NCBI GenBank assembly: GCA_963402885.1
Contig: OY727103.1
Location: 11,930,085 to 11,994,084, forward strand
Direction: 5' to 3'
Origin: Antedon bifida
Lineage: Eukaryota > Echinodermata > Crinoidea > Comatulida > Antedonidae
Length of the DNA stretch: 64,000 nucleotides
A model generated the notes under the pieces. The model was not told where the DNA came from and did no database searches. It worked only from the letters and a program-made list of their open reading frames with translations. Positions within the stretch are counted from its first letter, which is position 1. Every line of letters starts with the position of its first letter. A program made the translations under genes and the position numbers. Positions 12,801 through 26,494 of this stretch are shown in pieces.

Positions 12801-15800
12801 ATTTGATTACCTCCCGCATTCAATTATAAATTCCATTATGAAATAATGTTGATGCATTAAGAATGTAGTCTTACCTTTCAACTTGAAAGCCAACAAACTT
12901 GTTTCTTGTGTGATCAAGAAACATTTCAACATCTCGTTGTCTAAATAAGTAGAAATAATAATCTTATAAATACAAATGTTAGCATAATTTGAAACATAGC
13001 ATCTATGGTCAAACATAGCATCTATGGTCAAACATAGCATCTACGGTCAAACACAACATCTATGGTCAAACATAGCATCTACGGTCAAACACAACATCTA
13101 TGGTCAAACATAGCATCTACAGTCAAACACAACATCTATGGTCAAACATAGCATCTACGGTCAAACACAACATCTATGGTCAAACATAGCATCTACAGCC
13201 TAACACAACATCTATTGTCAAACATAGCAGCTACAGTCAAACATAGCATCTACAGTCAAACATAGCATCTATGGTCAAACATAGCATCTACAGTCAAACA
13301 CAACACCTATGGTCAAACATAGCATCTACGGTCAAACACAACATCTATCTTCAAACATAGCATCTACAGTCAAACATAGCGTCTACGGTCAAATATTTTA
13401 AAACTAACCTGACTTTTGGAGTCCATGGTAAAGAACGAGGTTCCCTCGGAGTATCTGGAAGAGGAGGCAAGCCATTCTCATCCTCATCATCACTCATATT
13501 GTGCACCTCGTCCTTTAGTTCATCCTCTTTTCTTTCTCCATCTTCCGACGGTAAAGACTCATCAATACCATCCTGTTTTACCAACACCTTAAACAATCAT
13601 TAATGTAAATTTAATATAATTTGTAATGACATCAAACGACGACGATGCTACACTACAATCACAACACACGCCAGATGATAACTTAATGATGATTGGCTTT
13701 TTTCTACTATAAAGTAAACAATTATAAGCAAGACGCTTTGAAACAGTCAGATGATTTGCTTTTTCCAATTTATGTGATAAAGCATGCAAATGGTTGTGAT
13801 TACCTTTTGAAATTATCAAGCAAGCATTCAGAGTTTATTGTAAAAACAGTGAACTAAAATAAATGTTATATTTCAGCAAAGCAAACTTATGTAATGTAAT
13901 AACCAGCTTCATATTAAAGTAAAGACTAACTAACACCCATCTCAATAACGTATAATAAAAACATTTGTTTGTTAAATCAATTAAGTGAAAGTGAAATATA
14001 ATTAAAAGTGTTGATTTTGTGCAAAAGTATAATACCAAATTAAAATCATGCTACTAGCCTAATAAATCTAATAAACACTAATAATAGTATTCCATGCCTA
14101 ATTAGGATATTTTATAATAAAATAATGTAATTGTTAAGTCATGCACAAAAGTAATTGTAAAAGGATCTAAACTACTCTACTTCACGTACGATGTGCCAGG
14201 GTTAAAGGTCAGGTCACACGTGTCCGCAAGACCAGCGTCATGGTAACATCAATTTTGGTGAAGTGACGACGATGGGTTTAGAAAGGGAATAAAAACAAAT
14301 GAAAATATAAGTCAATGAAAAAGTATTAAGTGAAAAGTAAAATTTAATAATGAAAAATAAAATGAGGATAAAATTGAATTATTTAAAGCAAAAAGTATGT
14401 CTGTTTATCTATACTTTTAATAATAATCTCAATATTAATTATTTTTAGTAACAGACACAATTTACCAATAACAATATTCTATAGATACAATAAGAATATT
14501 ATCATAGTATTATACAATGTCAATATACAACTTTCATAATATCTACAACTAAGATTTATAAGCCAACATCTGGCTAGTTAAAGGAATAACATGTTTGGAT
14601 ATGTGGACATGGAAAAAGTTTCAATTCAATTATGAATATCTATCTAATGACTGTAAACAAAGAACAAGTTATTATTTTTACAAAAACTATTAAAATATAA
14701 TGTATTAACTAAAATATACTAAAAATACATGCCATCAAACATTCTATACAGATCTTATGATAAATGTCTCATGCAAACTAACAATCTAGTTAAAATTGCT
14801 ATAAAATAATAAAGAAAGATGAAATCACAGGGAATTATTTAATATACAGTATTCCCAAGCATTTAATAAATATATATGTCAAAATGAATATCTTATTGGG
14901 CGAATAAAATGAACTATGAAAATATCATACACATGGCATAAGCATGTCGTTTATGTAGTATTAGTTGGGGCTAGCAAAATGAATAAGCTACGCAAATACA
15001 GATTAACCTTGAGATACTAAGTGAGATAAATAAATCGTACCCTTTTAAGTGGTGGTGGTCGATTACCTTTACGACCCTGCAAATCCAACATGTCTACTGC
15101 TGATGCTGGTGGTGATACTGCCCTCAAGTTCTTAGTAATTTGAACGCTGTCCTCGATCAACGTCGGAAGTCCAAGTAATTCTCTCGTTTTGTCTTTTAAT
15201 ATTTGATGATCATGCAAACCACCGAGCGAAAACTTTACCAAAAAAACAAGAATAGTACAACGATTAAAAACGTATTTTAATCATATTTACCCCAAAAAAC
15301 ATCTCTTGAATGTTTCACAATGTAATTAATCTATTTTAGATTGACTTACCAAAATAACTTTCCAAAGTAAAAGAAGGACTTTTTTAATTGGAAAGTGAGG
15401 AGCGTGGCCACTACAGAATTTAGTGACCATGTTGAACAAGATAATGGCAAGGGAATCATCCTCTCTGATTGGTTGACCTGCAATCAAATCAACAAACATT
15501 TTAACTACAACTCTTTAAACTGAATGTTTGACACTTAGAAGCATGTTACTTAGGGCCCGTTTATACAACACATTAAATTAACATGGTTCTACGTTGGCGT
15601 GTTGTATAAACAGAAATGGATTGCGTGTAATTACTAAACCACCTGGAAAGGCTACTTGAAAAGGCTACTTGAGGACCTTCCTGTTCATAACATGGCAGTT
15701 AACATTCATGTATCAACGGCTCAGTTTAGGGGATTGACATGCATATACATAGTAGGCATGTAAAGTAAGAAGGGTGTTGTATAAACACAGCCTGTGTTGT

Positions 15801-18059
15801 GCTTACCTATTTCACATTGTATGTTTGTGCGCAGTTTCATGTCTTCTTCACTATCTCTGCTGTCCTCTCTCCGTAATGTTTCCACCATGATATAAAGTAG
15901 ACTCAATATTACTCTGAAAAAACCAATAATAAACGCTTTAAATAACATATACTTGATTGGTGGTACAACAGGTTACACCAGAATAATGATGATAAACAAA
16001 ATCTTACCTCAGATCTGAACTATCAACAATTGATACTGCTGGCTTTCTTAAAGCTGTGGTTGCCGCTACCAAATTTCTGCAAAAACAAATTGTTTTTATA
16101 AATCTTTAAATCTATATTTTATTCAAAATAGAAAAAAACACCAGAGAATTAAAAGTGACCTTACCCTGCTTCTAAACATAGAAGTTCAACAAAGACATTG
16201 AGGGCGCCACATTCATAAATGAGGAAGCAGTTCTTTCTTGTCCATTCCATTTGTTCTTCTTCACAGCTCACTTCACCAAAATTTCCTATAAAATATAAAT
16301 ATAAAGTTTTTCCTATAGTTTCTTGCACAATATAATTATTCAGTCATTTGATTTTGAATAAATTAAACTAGAAGTTATAACTGTATATTGTTATGAATCA
16401 TTACATTGAGGGGCCACTTTTAAGTGTTCATCCCACAGCTACTGTATTATGATTTGATAAATTTAACTCAGTTATTACTAATAACTTGTTACATTAATAC
16501 CAACCTTGTGCAAGGTACAGAATAGCTCTAGCTGCTTTCATTCGCTGGTCACGTTTGGCTACGTCCACATTGTTTAGAAGGTGCACCACATGCATCCGCC
16601 TCGCTTCAAAATCAATCTCTGTCCATTTTTTATCCTCTGTGAAAAGTAGGAGAATGGTATAATAAAGATTTTAATTTTACTTGTCTACACAATCAAACTG
16701 TATGTGACAAAATAATGTGATGTGCCCATATATGGACATGATGATGTCATATCACTACCATATGTGGGCATATCACTACCCTATTTGGGCACAGCCTACC
16801 CCGTGAATGGTAATCCTCTTCAAAGCTTTTCTGTGCTAATGAAAATTCAACTTCCTCTGTGTAACTATACAACTCTATAAAAGTAAATAATCGTTTGAAT
16901 CGTCTCAAAATCTAAATCTTCGATTATTTTAGTTACATTTTGTTTTCATGTTTACACAATTGTTTAGCAGGGTAAGCATGTTGTTTATTGTAGTGACTGC
17001 CTCATTCATAAACTTCTACATTAAAACAAACTAAATCATATGTTATAACATTACAAAATGTAGTACCTGACTGAGTTAGCATGTGTTATATATTATGGAC
17101 CCTCTTACCTGATATTTCAGTTGCATATTTATCAGCATCCTCATATTCAAAATCAAGATCAGGACTGTCATTTTGAGACTAATATAAAAGAACATTGAGA
17201 GAAAATTGATTTTGCTAATATTAATTACATTTCAACAACATTTATTTCATCAATGGCTCAGTATAACTAACAAATAGTAAAAAGATATAAGATAGATTTG
17301 ATATAAAGAAACCATAATAGGATCATTACTAGAAGATAAAAAAATCTTGTCACGTAAGACCCTTTTAGAGTAATGAATATTTACATTGTTGATTTACAGA
17401 CTAAACAAATCAAAATTTGATCAATAAAATCAATAGAACAATAAAACAAAAAGATATAAAAAAAAAACAGAATAGTAATATATAAATAATACTAGTTATA
17501 TTCATGAACACTTTAATACAATGATAGATAATATCATCCTTTTTTTCACATATAAAATAGTTTATTAATATAGGTTTTAATTTTAAAGTTGATAGAATAT
17601 GCTCACATTCGTACAGATACAGGACACGCAGTATTACAATTAAATTTACAGTATGTTAATAATATATAGGCCTATGTATTTATTTGATACAAAAACAATG
17701 ATATAACATTTTATATCACACACACAATATAGGCCTAAATATTTATTATAATTAATTGATAATATGTTCCGTCAACATCTCTATCTATTCCGTCAAGAGC
17801 CTCTTCTTTCTACGCCTAGAGTTAGTAGGATAGGCAGGTAGAAGGTGATGAGATGTACCTATAATATATTATCCTAGCATAGCTAGGCCTCTCGGTATAA
17901 AAATAGACCTAGCCTCTAGCTAGCCTAGGCCTAATTAATTTTTTACTATAAAACATGTATAATTACGTCAGAATCTCTCCTCTGTCGTCTTAAAAGTTCC
18001 CTTAATTTCGGCAAACCACCAGCTCGTTTTGCTGCTAAATTGGTTGAAGGAGGATCCAT
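9864..18059 (-). CDS. STRIP1: Striatin-interacting protein (STRIP1/STRIP2, FAM40 family), STRIPAK scaffold
   Basis: Twenty-one coding exons, total 803 residues (human STRIP1 about 837): 18059-17967, 17178-17109, 16874-16800, 16636-16505, 16285-16165, 16076-16008, 15913-15807, 15477-15350, 15232-15041, 13587-13409, 12940-12875, 12784-12721, 12433-12362, 12155-12081, 11833-11736, 11514-11388, 11090-10990, 10898-10832, 10645-10541, 10421-10217 and 10129-9864. Family blocks include [73 protein letters not shown] and [15 protein letters not shown]. An acidic, disordered segment lies in exon 10. STRIP proteins scaffold the STRIPAK phosphatase-kinase complex (striatin, PP2A, GCKIII kinases, MOB4), acting in Hippo signalling and cell shape. 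One pre-duplication homologue is expected in invertebrates, so it stands for both STRIP1 and STRIP2. Intron 10 is largely a 19-bp minisatellite, and a MITE abuts the exon 3 donor. Confidence 0.95.
12456..12650. repeat. 55-bp tandem repeat in STRIP intron 12
   Basis: Copies starting AGTTAATAATGATTC begin at 12456, 12511, 12566 and 12621, exactly 55 bases apart. The last copy is truncated. Units are nearly identical, so the expansion is recent. The array occupies most of the 287-bp intron between exons 12721-12784 and 12362-12433. Confidence 0.9.
12992..13392. repeat. 19-bp minisatellite filling STRIP intron 10
   Basis: About 21 copies of a 19-base unit (CAAACATAGCATCTATGGT type). Many alternate between an ACATAGCATCTACGG form and an ACACAACATCTATGG form, giving a 38-base higher-order period. 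It starts within about 20 bases of the exon 10 donor and fills roughly 400 of the intron's 468 bases. Confidence 0.92.
15551..15793. mobile_element. Possible MITE-like element in STRIP intron 7
   Basis: The left end reads CCCGTTTATACAACAC and the right end GTGTTGTATAAACACAG, which are inverted. A third copy of the motif in the reverse sense lies at about 15599-15613. Target-site duplications are not clear, so it may be decayed or simply a palindrome-rich stretch. Confidence 0.35.
16681..16799. mobile_element. MITE-family copy (CTCTGTCTACACTATCAAAC termini) beside STRIP exon 3
   Basis: Shares the string ATGTGCCCATATATGGACATGATGATGTCATATCAC (given in parts: ATGTGCCCATATATGGAC, then ATGATGATGTCATATCAC) with copies at 56474 and 59866. 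One end (TTGTCTACACAATCAAACTG) matches the family terminus. The other end runs directly into the splice donor of STRIP exon 3, so the terminus there is lost or forms the intron start. Confidence 0.6.
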
Positions 18060-18268
18060 CTCTTTTATTATTATTAGAAACAAATTCCTAGGCCTACCTT
18101 CTTTGGCGCGATCCTCCTCCGGCTCCCCGCGTTCGTCTTTTCTGTTTGACACACGGAAAAAATATTTTTTTGCAAGAGAAGTGTGTGATAGTTTGTTGGG
18201 CACTTCCCATTGTTTACTCCACCAATACCAAACATCCGCCGTTGAGTGGGTAAATCAGTAAATCACTG

Positions 18269-18856
18269 CAGAGCCATATCATAGTCAATCATATATAGAG
18301 AGTTACGGCATTGAATGGATTAGAAGCCGTGTTTGTGTCCAACAATTCCTATGTAGCGTATGGAGTTGAGTCTTTTGTTTTGAAAATGTATAACGTTCAA
18401 AAGGCTTTAATTATCGAATTTAATATCAAAACAATCAATTTGTTAAAATAATAAAAAAATTATAAAGTTACTGCGAACATGATTTAAAACAACAAAAATA
18501 GCAATTTCGGAACGGCTCTGGTTGTGCACTCCATGCACGCTCTACTCGTGCGTGTTTAGTTTGTACAGCGATTCTCTATAGTAATGCATTGTTTTTACAT
18601 TTTGTTGTTTAAAATCATGTTCGCAGTAACTTTATGATTTCGTTATTATCTTAACAAAAACCTTTAAACAAATTGATTGTTTTGATATTAAATTCGATAT
18701 TTAAAGCCTTGTGAATGTTATACATTTTTTAAGCAAATGACTCGACTCCATACGCTACATGGGCATAGTTGGACACAAACATGGCCGGCGTGCACACCAC
18801 ATGACTTTCTAAAATCCATAAACGCAAAGTCGTAACTCTCTCTATATATGGCTCTG
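18269..18856. mobile_element. hAT-like foldback MITE with 8-bp target-site duplication
   Basis: A 588-bp palindromic element. It begins CAGAGCCATAT and ends ATATGGCTCTG. It is flanked by identical 8-bp AATCACTG at 18261-18268 and 18857-18864. The two arms (about 260 bases each) pair over most of their length, with indels. For example AACATGATTTAAAACAACAA near 18479 mirrors a stretch near 18600. Eight-base duplications and CAGAG-type ends fit the hAT superfamily. There is no transposase ORF, so it is non-autonomous. It sits about 200 bases upstream of the STRIP start codon. Confidence 0.88.
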
Positions 18857-21800
18857 AATCACTGTACTGTAGTAAGTATTATCTTTTTAAAATGTAAACA
18901 ACAACATAAAACAACACAACAAGCAATATCTCCACTGGTTTGACTTTATTTTGAGACTGCACATAAGCCTATAAATTCATTAAAATGTTTCCTAAAAATA
19001 GAACATTGGATAGAGGTTTGAGATAAAATTAGTAAATTTTAATAAATTATAGTTATATATTGCAATTCCATTTTAGCAAAAAGAAAAACAATATGTGTGA
19101 TAATAAAAATAGGTAACCAACATCAACTTATTGTAAACATTACAGCAAGACAAAAAGTAAATCACACTTTTTTTATGAAGCAGTCTTATAAAAACCCACC
19201 GGGCAAAAACAATGCAAATATCAATATATTCATACAGTGTAGTAGTAGGACATTAGTAGGTTAGCTATTACATCATCAACAAAGATAAATTGATACTATA
19301 GAATTAGTTTATGACGGTTGGACCAACTTTATTACTATGATTTTTAAGAATTTTGTCCGATTATTTGTCATAAAAATGACACATTTGTTTTCCAGAAGGT
19401 ACATACACAACCAAGTACTACCAATGCTTCCAGAGTACTACAAACAGAAAGTGTGACACATGTAAAATGAATATAACCAGGCTTGTACTAGAAAACTGAA
19501 TATTAATGAAAAATACATCCCACAATAATACACATCTTACAATAAATTCTATAAAATAAGATTCAAGTGTCTGTTTTAGATTACACTATGGTACATTATG
19601 TACCTGTGGCTGAGATAATGAGTGAGGTATTAAGATACATATATATTCATTTTTGCTTCCTTTAGTAAAAATTGAATTTAGTGTCCACATACACAATTGG
19701 CATCAGAATATCATAATGTACTAACACAGAACATTCCATGTTGTATCCATTACAGGATGTGTTTCCTTTATTTTCTGTATCCTGATCCTTTAAATAGTAG
19801 CAGACGATGACCTCATCCTCCAAAATCACTTAAACTTGTTTAATTGAGATTGTTAAATCCACAGCAATAATAAAAATATAGTAGGAACAAGCTTCATGAG
19901 CTTGCAAATAAATAATACAGTTATATATACTGCACACCAATAAATTCTGATTTTCATATCTTTTAGATACATTACAAAGCTACACATTTCAATATAAATT
20001 TATATTACAATATTTTATTATTTTGAAGACAATATTATTTTTGTAAACTGATTTCTAACAATTTTTTAAAAATGTTAAAATAAAATGTATAGTTTCATAG
20101 CTACCAACAAACTATAGTAAAATATAATATTGCAGGTTTTCATTAAAATGTTAAAATACAAGATTTAAAAGTTGTGGTCATTTAAGACCAGCAGAATATT
20201 CTGTTATTATTTGCATTGCAAAGGGATAATAATTACAATTTATATTTTGTACCTTTATAATAATATGTAAGATTGTCTACGACAGACAAATAGACTTTAC
20301 AATCCAGACTCTATATATCTTCGTATTCATAATTTCAAATAAATTAGCTAGAATATCTAGTGTCACCTTTTGTCTAAGTGGTGCATTTTATTTATTTTAC
20401 AGTTTCATTTACAAAGATTGAATTTTATGAATTCAACTTTTGATCTATGAAATAAATTGTTTGTAGTAATTATACACAGTGAATGTGTGTGTGTGGACAT
20501 GCATACTGCACATTCAACTGTGCTGTCGTCAAAAGTGTCAAGCATTTCTGTCTGAAAATGTACACTTTTACATTTGTGTATTTAAATTATTATCAAATGA
20601 ATTTAAATTCTATGTTAATTAAGAATATTATACAAAATATTTACAACTTTTTGTAATTATTTTGTACTAGATTCTAGACTGTTAAAACAGTTAAATTACT
20701 GTACATCATTTTTTGTATTAAAATGAAACAGAAATACATTGTTAAACCCTGATATGTCCGCTTGGTGAACATCTTGTGCTAGTTTAATATTTCAGACCTC
20801 AAATTTTGCTGGGAAAACTGGCGAGTAGGAGAAAGTGGGCACGTGGCACGACCGATGACGGGGCAAGTGGCACGACCGACGACAGGGGAAGTGGCACGAC
20901 CGACGACGGGGCAAGTGGCACCAGTAACGACGACGGTAGCAGTATCCATCTCATTAACACTATAAACAAGCAATGTTAAAGAAAAGGAAAGCAAACATAA
21001 ATAAATTAAATTATGAGTTGCATGAAAATGTTAATAAGCATTCAATAATTACATGCTAACATTAAATAATATTTGGAATTAATGTGTTTTATGATGAAAT
21101 AAATAATAGGTAAAAGATCATGCAAAATATAAGCCTGTACAAGATATGAAAATGAATGAATGAAATATTACAATAGCACAAATAAACAGTACTAGTAATC
21201 ATAGTGGATTACCATACTAAAGTACAAACCATAATTCTGAAATATGAGTTTAATTCTTAAATTGACTCATCAAAACCACAATCTATAAACATGTAAACTT
21301 TTTCATCGCTTTGAATGAAGTGAATCATCGTAAATGCAATAGGATAAATGACAACAAACAATACACAAATGAAATACAAGGATACAAGCACCAAACACAG
21401 TGGGTAACAGACAATCTCTACATCTCTATTATTAATAACAGCTATGTTTTGTTAGACCACCTTCAACTATTGTGATAAGCAGCAGACAATCTCTAAATGT
21501 GCTTATTATAAATAACAACTACATTAGACCACCTCCACCTGTGATACGCTATCAGGGTGATGTAATGTTATAAAGATGATGTCATCATAAAGCTGATTAG
21601 TAATCTTACATTAATAGAATCATTACAAATGAACTTAGAATTGTGTGTTTAACATGAAACATGTGTCAAACAAGAAACAAGTGCATTATTCTGTGAATTT
21701 GTGATGTTAATGTATGATTTATATGATAAACATCAGTATAATACACATTGAATTGTATACAGTAGGTCTATGATCACATCACTATCAACCTGTTTCATCA

Positions 21801-24800
21801 TAACAGAGATATTATTTAAGTATCTCTATGATGATACAGACATATACAATTGATGTGAGGTTAAAATGATACACCTATTCCCAAGTGAAGGTTGTTGTAC
21901 TATTGTGTGGCTTATTAGTGTTATCCCGCAATGTGTACAACTAGTATTAAACTATTATGTAGATTTGTAGTGATTTAAGAAGGTATTTATACCTAATTTA
22001 CTTTGAAGGATTTAAACTGGTACTGTAATTGTTCTTTCAGGAAGTACGGCTATCACTATATATTTTCTAATAAAGTGTATTACTGTATATACAGAAATTG
22101 AAGAATTCTGACATTTTCCCTAAACCAAGATAGTCTTTTGATTTTTGTAAAAATTAGATGTGAATGTAAATCCAGTTCATACGTTTAAACCTTAAAGAAA
22201 GGTTAATAAACAGATGACTTATCAATTACCTGGCAACATGGCAGCTATTGCAAGTGAAATTTTAATATCAATTTCAGTCTGGTTTTAGCTAAATTGATAA
22301 GCTTAATTCAATATTATTGATTAAAAGAAATGACATTAATTATACAATATTCAAAATATTATATTAGTGAACAATGACCCCTAACTTCCTTTTACAGTGC
22401 TAGTGCTCATGTGCAGTGAATTCAACTAAATTTAGCATAAATTATTCAAGACTTTTAATCCATTTTCACACCAAAGACATTGATACCTGTAGAAGGATTA
22501 AGAATGTTGTAGACTTAGAAATAATTGGTAATTTGTTAATGCACTTAATATTCTGGGAAATACCAATACCGTGCGTTAATATATCATATATACGTACCTA
22601 AATAAGTCACGGCTCATGGTTTCTTTAAAAAATAATGATATCGTCATTAAATAAAACAATTTAAAACAGAGATAGATGTGTGAAAGGTGGAAAAACTCTT
22701 TCTTGTTAACCTTTGACCTGTTTCGGATGACTATATTATGATAGGAGTTTAACATAATTATTTATATTACAAGGAACGAGACAGATGCGAATACGTAATT
22801 CTGATTGGTGGAAACGCTTGACTGTAGATGACTCAACAGATTCAAAGAAAGATTTATATCTCAGTTTAACAGACAACACCTAGCCACCTGCATAGAGTTT
22901 GAAAACCAAATCTACTGTAAAACTGAACAACCTAGTACAGTACATACTCATGGAGGTAATATTACTAATGACAGTGAACTGTATAATTGTATCTTGCAAG
23001 AGCGATACCAGTTGAAACTGCTTACAAAATACACTAAACAATAATGATAAACATTTTGTTTATGCAGCTGACATGATAAATTTGAAAATAAATTAATTAA
23101 AAGTGTTGAACACAGACAAAAGTGGTGCAATACAAATATAATAGCCTTCCCTATTAATCTGCTTCATCATACGATATATTGTAATGGTGATGTGTGCACA
23201 AATAAACAAACAACAAAATAAACTATTCCAGGATAAAATAATAACAACAACAATAGGAGGATGTAGCCAGAATGAAAACATAGATGAGGAGGCCGAATCA
23301 CAACACTACTGTCACAACACACATAAAGCATACATACCTAGTATCAAGTACATTAGTAGTCCTGATAATAATAAGAAAAAAAAAATCTCTGTCAACTAGT
23401 AATTATGCAGACAAGCACTAAAAGACGCATTTTTAAAAATATCAGAAATGTACTAACTATGCATCATACTTTACTATAGGTAAGGAAATATGTTAATGTT
23501 GAACAATTTCTTTAGTTTCTGTCTACTGTACATTACAGTGAATGTTTAATTAACAGGTCGATACAAATTCCTTATCGTCTGAATCTTAACAAAAAATAAA
23601 ACATAGTAGTAGTAGTACTACTACTATATATTGTTAATGAAAAAAAATGCTTTACCAAAACAATTTGGTTTTGCTTATTAAAGTAAATTTTGACTATTAG
23701 ACATTAAGATCTTTAAAATATTCTTTTTCTCATAATAACGAAAGGGTGAGTATTTACATACATTAGTTGCAGAGCTACAGCAATGATTGATGAAAGTGAA
23801 TAGGACATTATTATGTGGCTAAGCAGACCGATTTAAGCATGACCCAAGAAAGAACTGACTGATTAAGTAAGAATGGCCTAATAAGGTTCTGGTTATTACG
23901 TTTAAATACTATTAATAATTATTTAATCTATACAAATTTCTATTATAATTTATTTCCATTATAAATGGTTACACATTACATACAAGAGCAGCCTATGATT
24001 GGGTTATATTTCAACACCTGTCAGTCTTTGCTAATAATGACAGTTTCTAATACAAGTTCCTGATCTCATCATAACCCATGGGTATGGATCACCTGTCAGT
24101 TGCTAGGGATAACTGTTTCTAATGCAGGTTGCTATGGGATTTTATTATTGACAGTATGAAAATAATAAAAAATATGAATTACGGAAAACTGATTATTTGT
24201 GAAAGATGTTCGCTAATCATGATTTGAAAAGTAAATTAAATTTTTTATTTGATATACAGTTTTGGTTTAAGTTTGTTATTATTTGTTCAATTATTCAAAA
24301 ATCAATTTTATATATTATTCAATATTTTTTATAACTATAGTTATAGTTTACACACATAAATAATATTAAGTAGATTATTCTTGTATGTAAAATCCTGGAC
24401 CAAGTTATTGATTTTTAACTGTTTAGTATGGTACAAATTTAGAATCAAAATTCAATATGGCTATATTTGTTATTATTCCAAAGCAAAATGTTATTCTTTG
24501 GGCTTAACTTTGAATAACAATAGCCGTGTAATTACTCAGTCACTGGTATTCATTTTAGATGTAATAGGTCTAAAGGCTTTTGGCTAAAAACAATAGATGT
24601 GAACAACATGATCTCCATGATGATTGAGGAATGCCTGCTGCTAGACAGGAAGTGATCATTACTGTCACTGCAACAAGGGACAGACTGACAATACACTTGC
24701 CGGCTTTTAATTATTCTAAGAAAATTCAACTGATATTTAAATTCATACTATAAAACTGTACTGTAGGTTTTCATACTTCCATGATAAAACCCTTCCAAAG

Positions 24801-26494
24801 TATTTTTTTTTATTTATTTCATTGTTTTAAAAAGTATGCAAAATTGTAATTAAAATTATTGCATTGATCGTGGACTATCTATATTATTAATTAAAAACTA
24901 GTATAAAAATAATTTTATTCTATAAAATGTTACCTATAAAATGTAATTGGATTGAATTCTATTCTATCACCTTTCTATAGAAAGCATTTACAAGGGGTTG
25001 GCTATTACAGGCTTCCCTGAGGAATCTACATCCTTTGTGCCAACTAAATTTATTAACAAATCAATATGCATAATTGCTATCTTTCAGCAGACATGCTGCT
25101 ATTTGTGTAATGTTATCAATTTTATATCTAAATGTAATGCTGCTTCAAACAGTAATTTAAAAACTCATTCAAACATGGCAGTGCAATTTATGGCAGTATC
25201 ACAAATATAAAATGGGGAATAACATTATTCCCTAATTAGAAAGGTTTCTTCTTTCTTTAAAAAAGCGAATTTTGAGAAATACATTTCAAATTTGGCATAA
25301 ATAAATTCATACATTGTTAATTGTGTATCATTGTTAATGTTATAAGTAAAGTGATGATGATGAGTTGTAATGAAGAAAGCAAGAATGATAAAATTTCAAA
25401 ATGCAATAAAAATGGTTAAAAACATATCACAAATAATACTACCTAACCAACATGTTAATTATGTGATTAGTTGATGATATGTTAAAAGAAAAAGACTGCA
25501 GTATAACGAGGTGGATATACCTACCAACAATCTAGCAACATTGACATTTCAAAGTTTAAAATATTTGTTGAATGATATTCTTATAAACCAATAAGTAAAA
25601 ATAGATTAAAACCAAGCAAAAGAACTTATCTAGAAAATACAACAATTATTATAGTTGCATGCATTCAGACAATAAAGAAACCAAGTTCATGGTGATGATA
25701 TCTTAATAAGATAATGTGAGTATGTAAGCATATTCTTAAGTTGAATTCAATGAACTTTACATAAACTACAGTGTTGAATTTGAGTAAAGAATCATTAAAT
25801 ATGTCTTCAATTCTTGCATAATGTTAAGTGACAGTGCTTAAGAATATGCTGAACACACTAAAGAAATAATCCAGCTCAGAGCTTTCAAGAACAGTCACAC
25901 ATAACATCTGTTTTGAAGTATAAGAAACAAAAGCAGTGCAGTTTGAAAAGGGAGGGGCGGGACAAAGTTTAAAAAGGGTGTAGTCACAGGAAGGTGACAA
26001 AGCTGTATATTATTTGGGTGTGTCTACTTACGTCGTTAGAACTTTATACATTTGACCAAAATATCGTTGGGGGAAGAGGGAAATAATAGTATTAACTGAA
26101 ATTAAATGTTCATCATAATAATACATCATGAACAGATTATTTATACAGTGTTACAGAATTATCATAATCATTACCAGACAATTAAATGATTTAATCGTTT
26201 TAAAACATTTGAATGGAAGTACTGAACTTGAAAGCTCATATCGCTATCAAAAAAAAATGAATATGGTTGTTCAATCTACCCCATTGAAAAAAATAGTAAA
26301 AATGCCAAATAAGGCAAGCATTTACAATGCCAAATAAGGCAAGCATTTAAAACTATGCAAAGCAAAATGACCAGTGAAAGAGATGACTAAAAAAATGAGC
26401 AAAGGCAGTTTTGATTTTTAAAGGCAATTAAGGAGCAATTTGTGTTTATTGTGGATGAAAGGTAATGGAAACACAAAAACACAATTTGACATTA
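18857..26494. other. Long intergenic gap between STRIP and BICD
   Basis: About 7.6 kb of AT-rich sequence without a recognisable coding exon. The part next to BICD is likely its 3' UTR. Local structure: a 27-bp tandem repeat (20836-20938), partial direct duplications (21400-21560 and 24010-24130), a TAG/CTA palindrome near 23608 and a 26-bp duplication near 26310-26350. Short ORFs here look random. Confidence 0.4.
20836..20938. repeat. 27-bp GC-rich tandem repeat
   Basis: About four copies of a 27-base unit of GTGGCACGACCGACGACGGG type, strongly GC-rich against the surrounding AT-rich DNA. On the minus strand it reads as nine-residue repeats (CPVVGRAT type) within a 71-codon ORF (20994-20779), with an acceptor-like tttatag just upstream. 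No gene can be attached to it. Confidence 0.75.

Noticed and set aside
22416..25210. Small plus-strand ORFs of 60-71 codons in the STRIP-BICD gap
   Set aside because: No similarity, no splice context, and lengths expected by chance.
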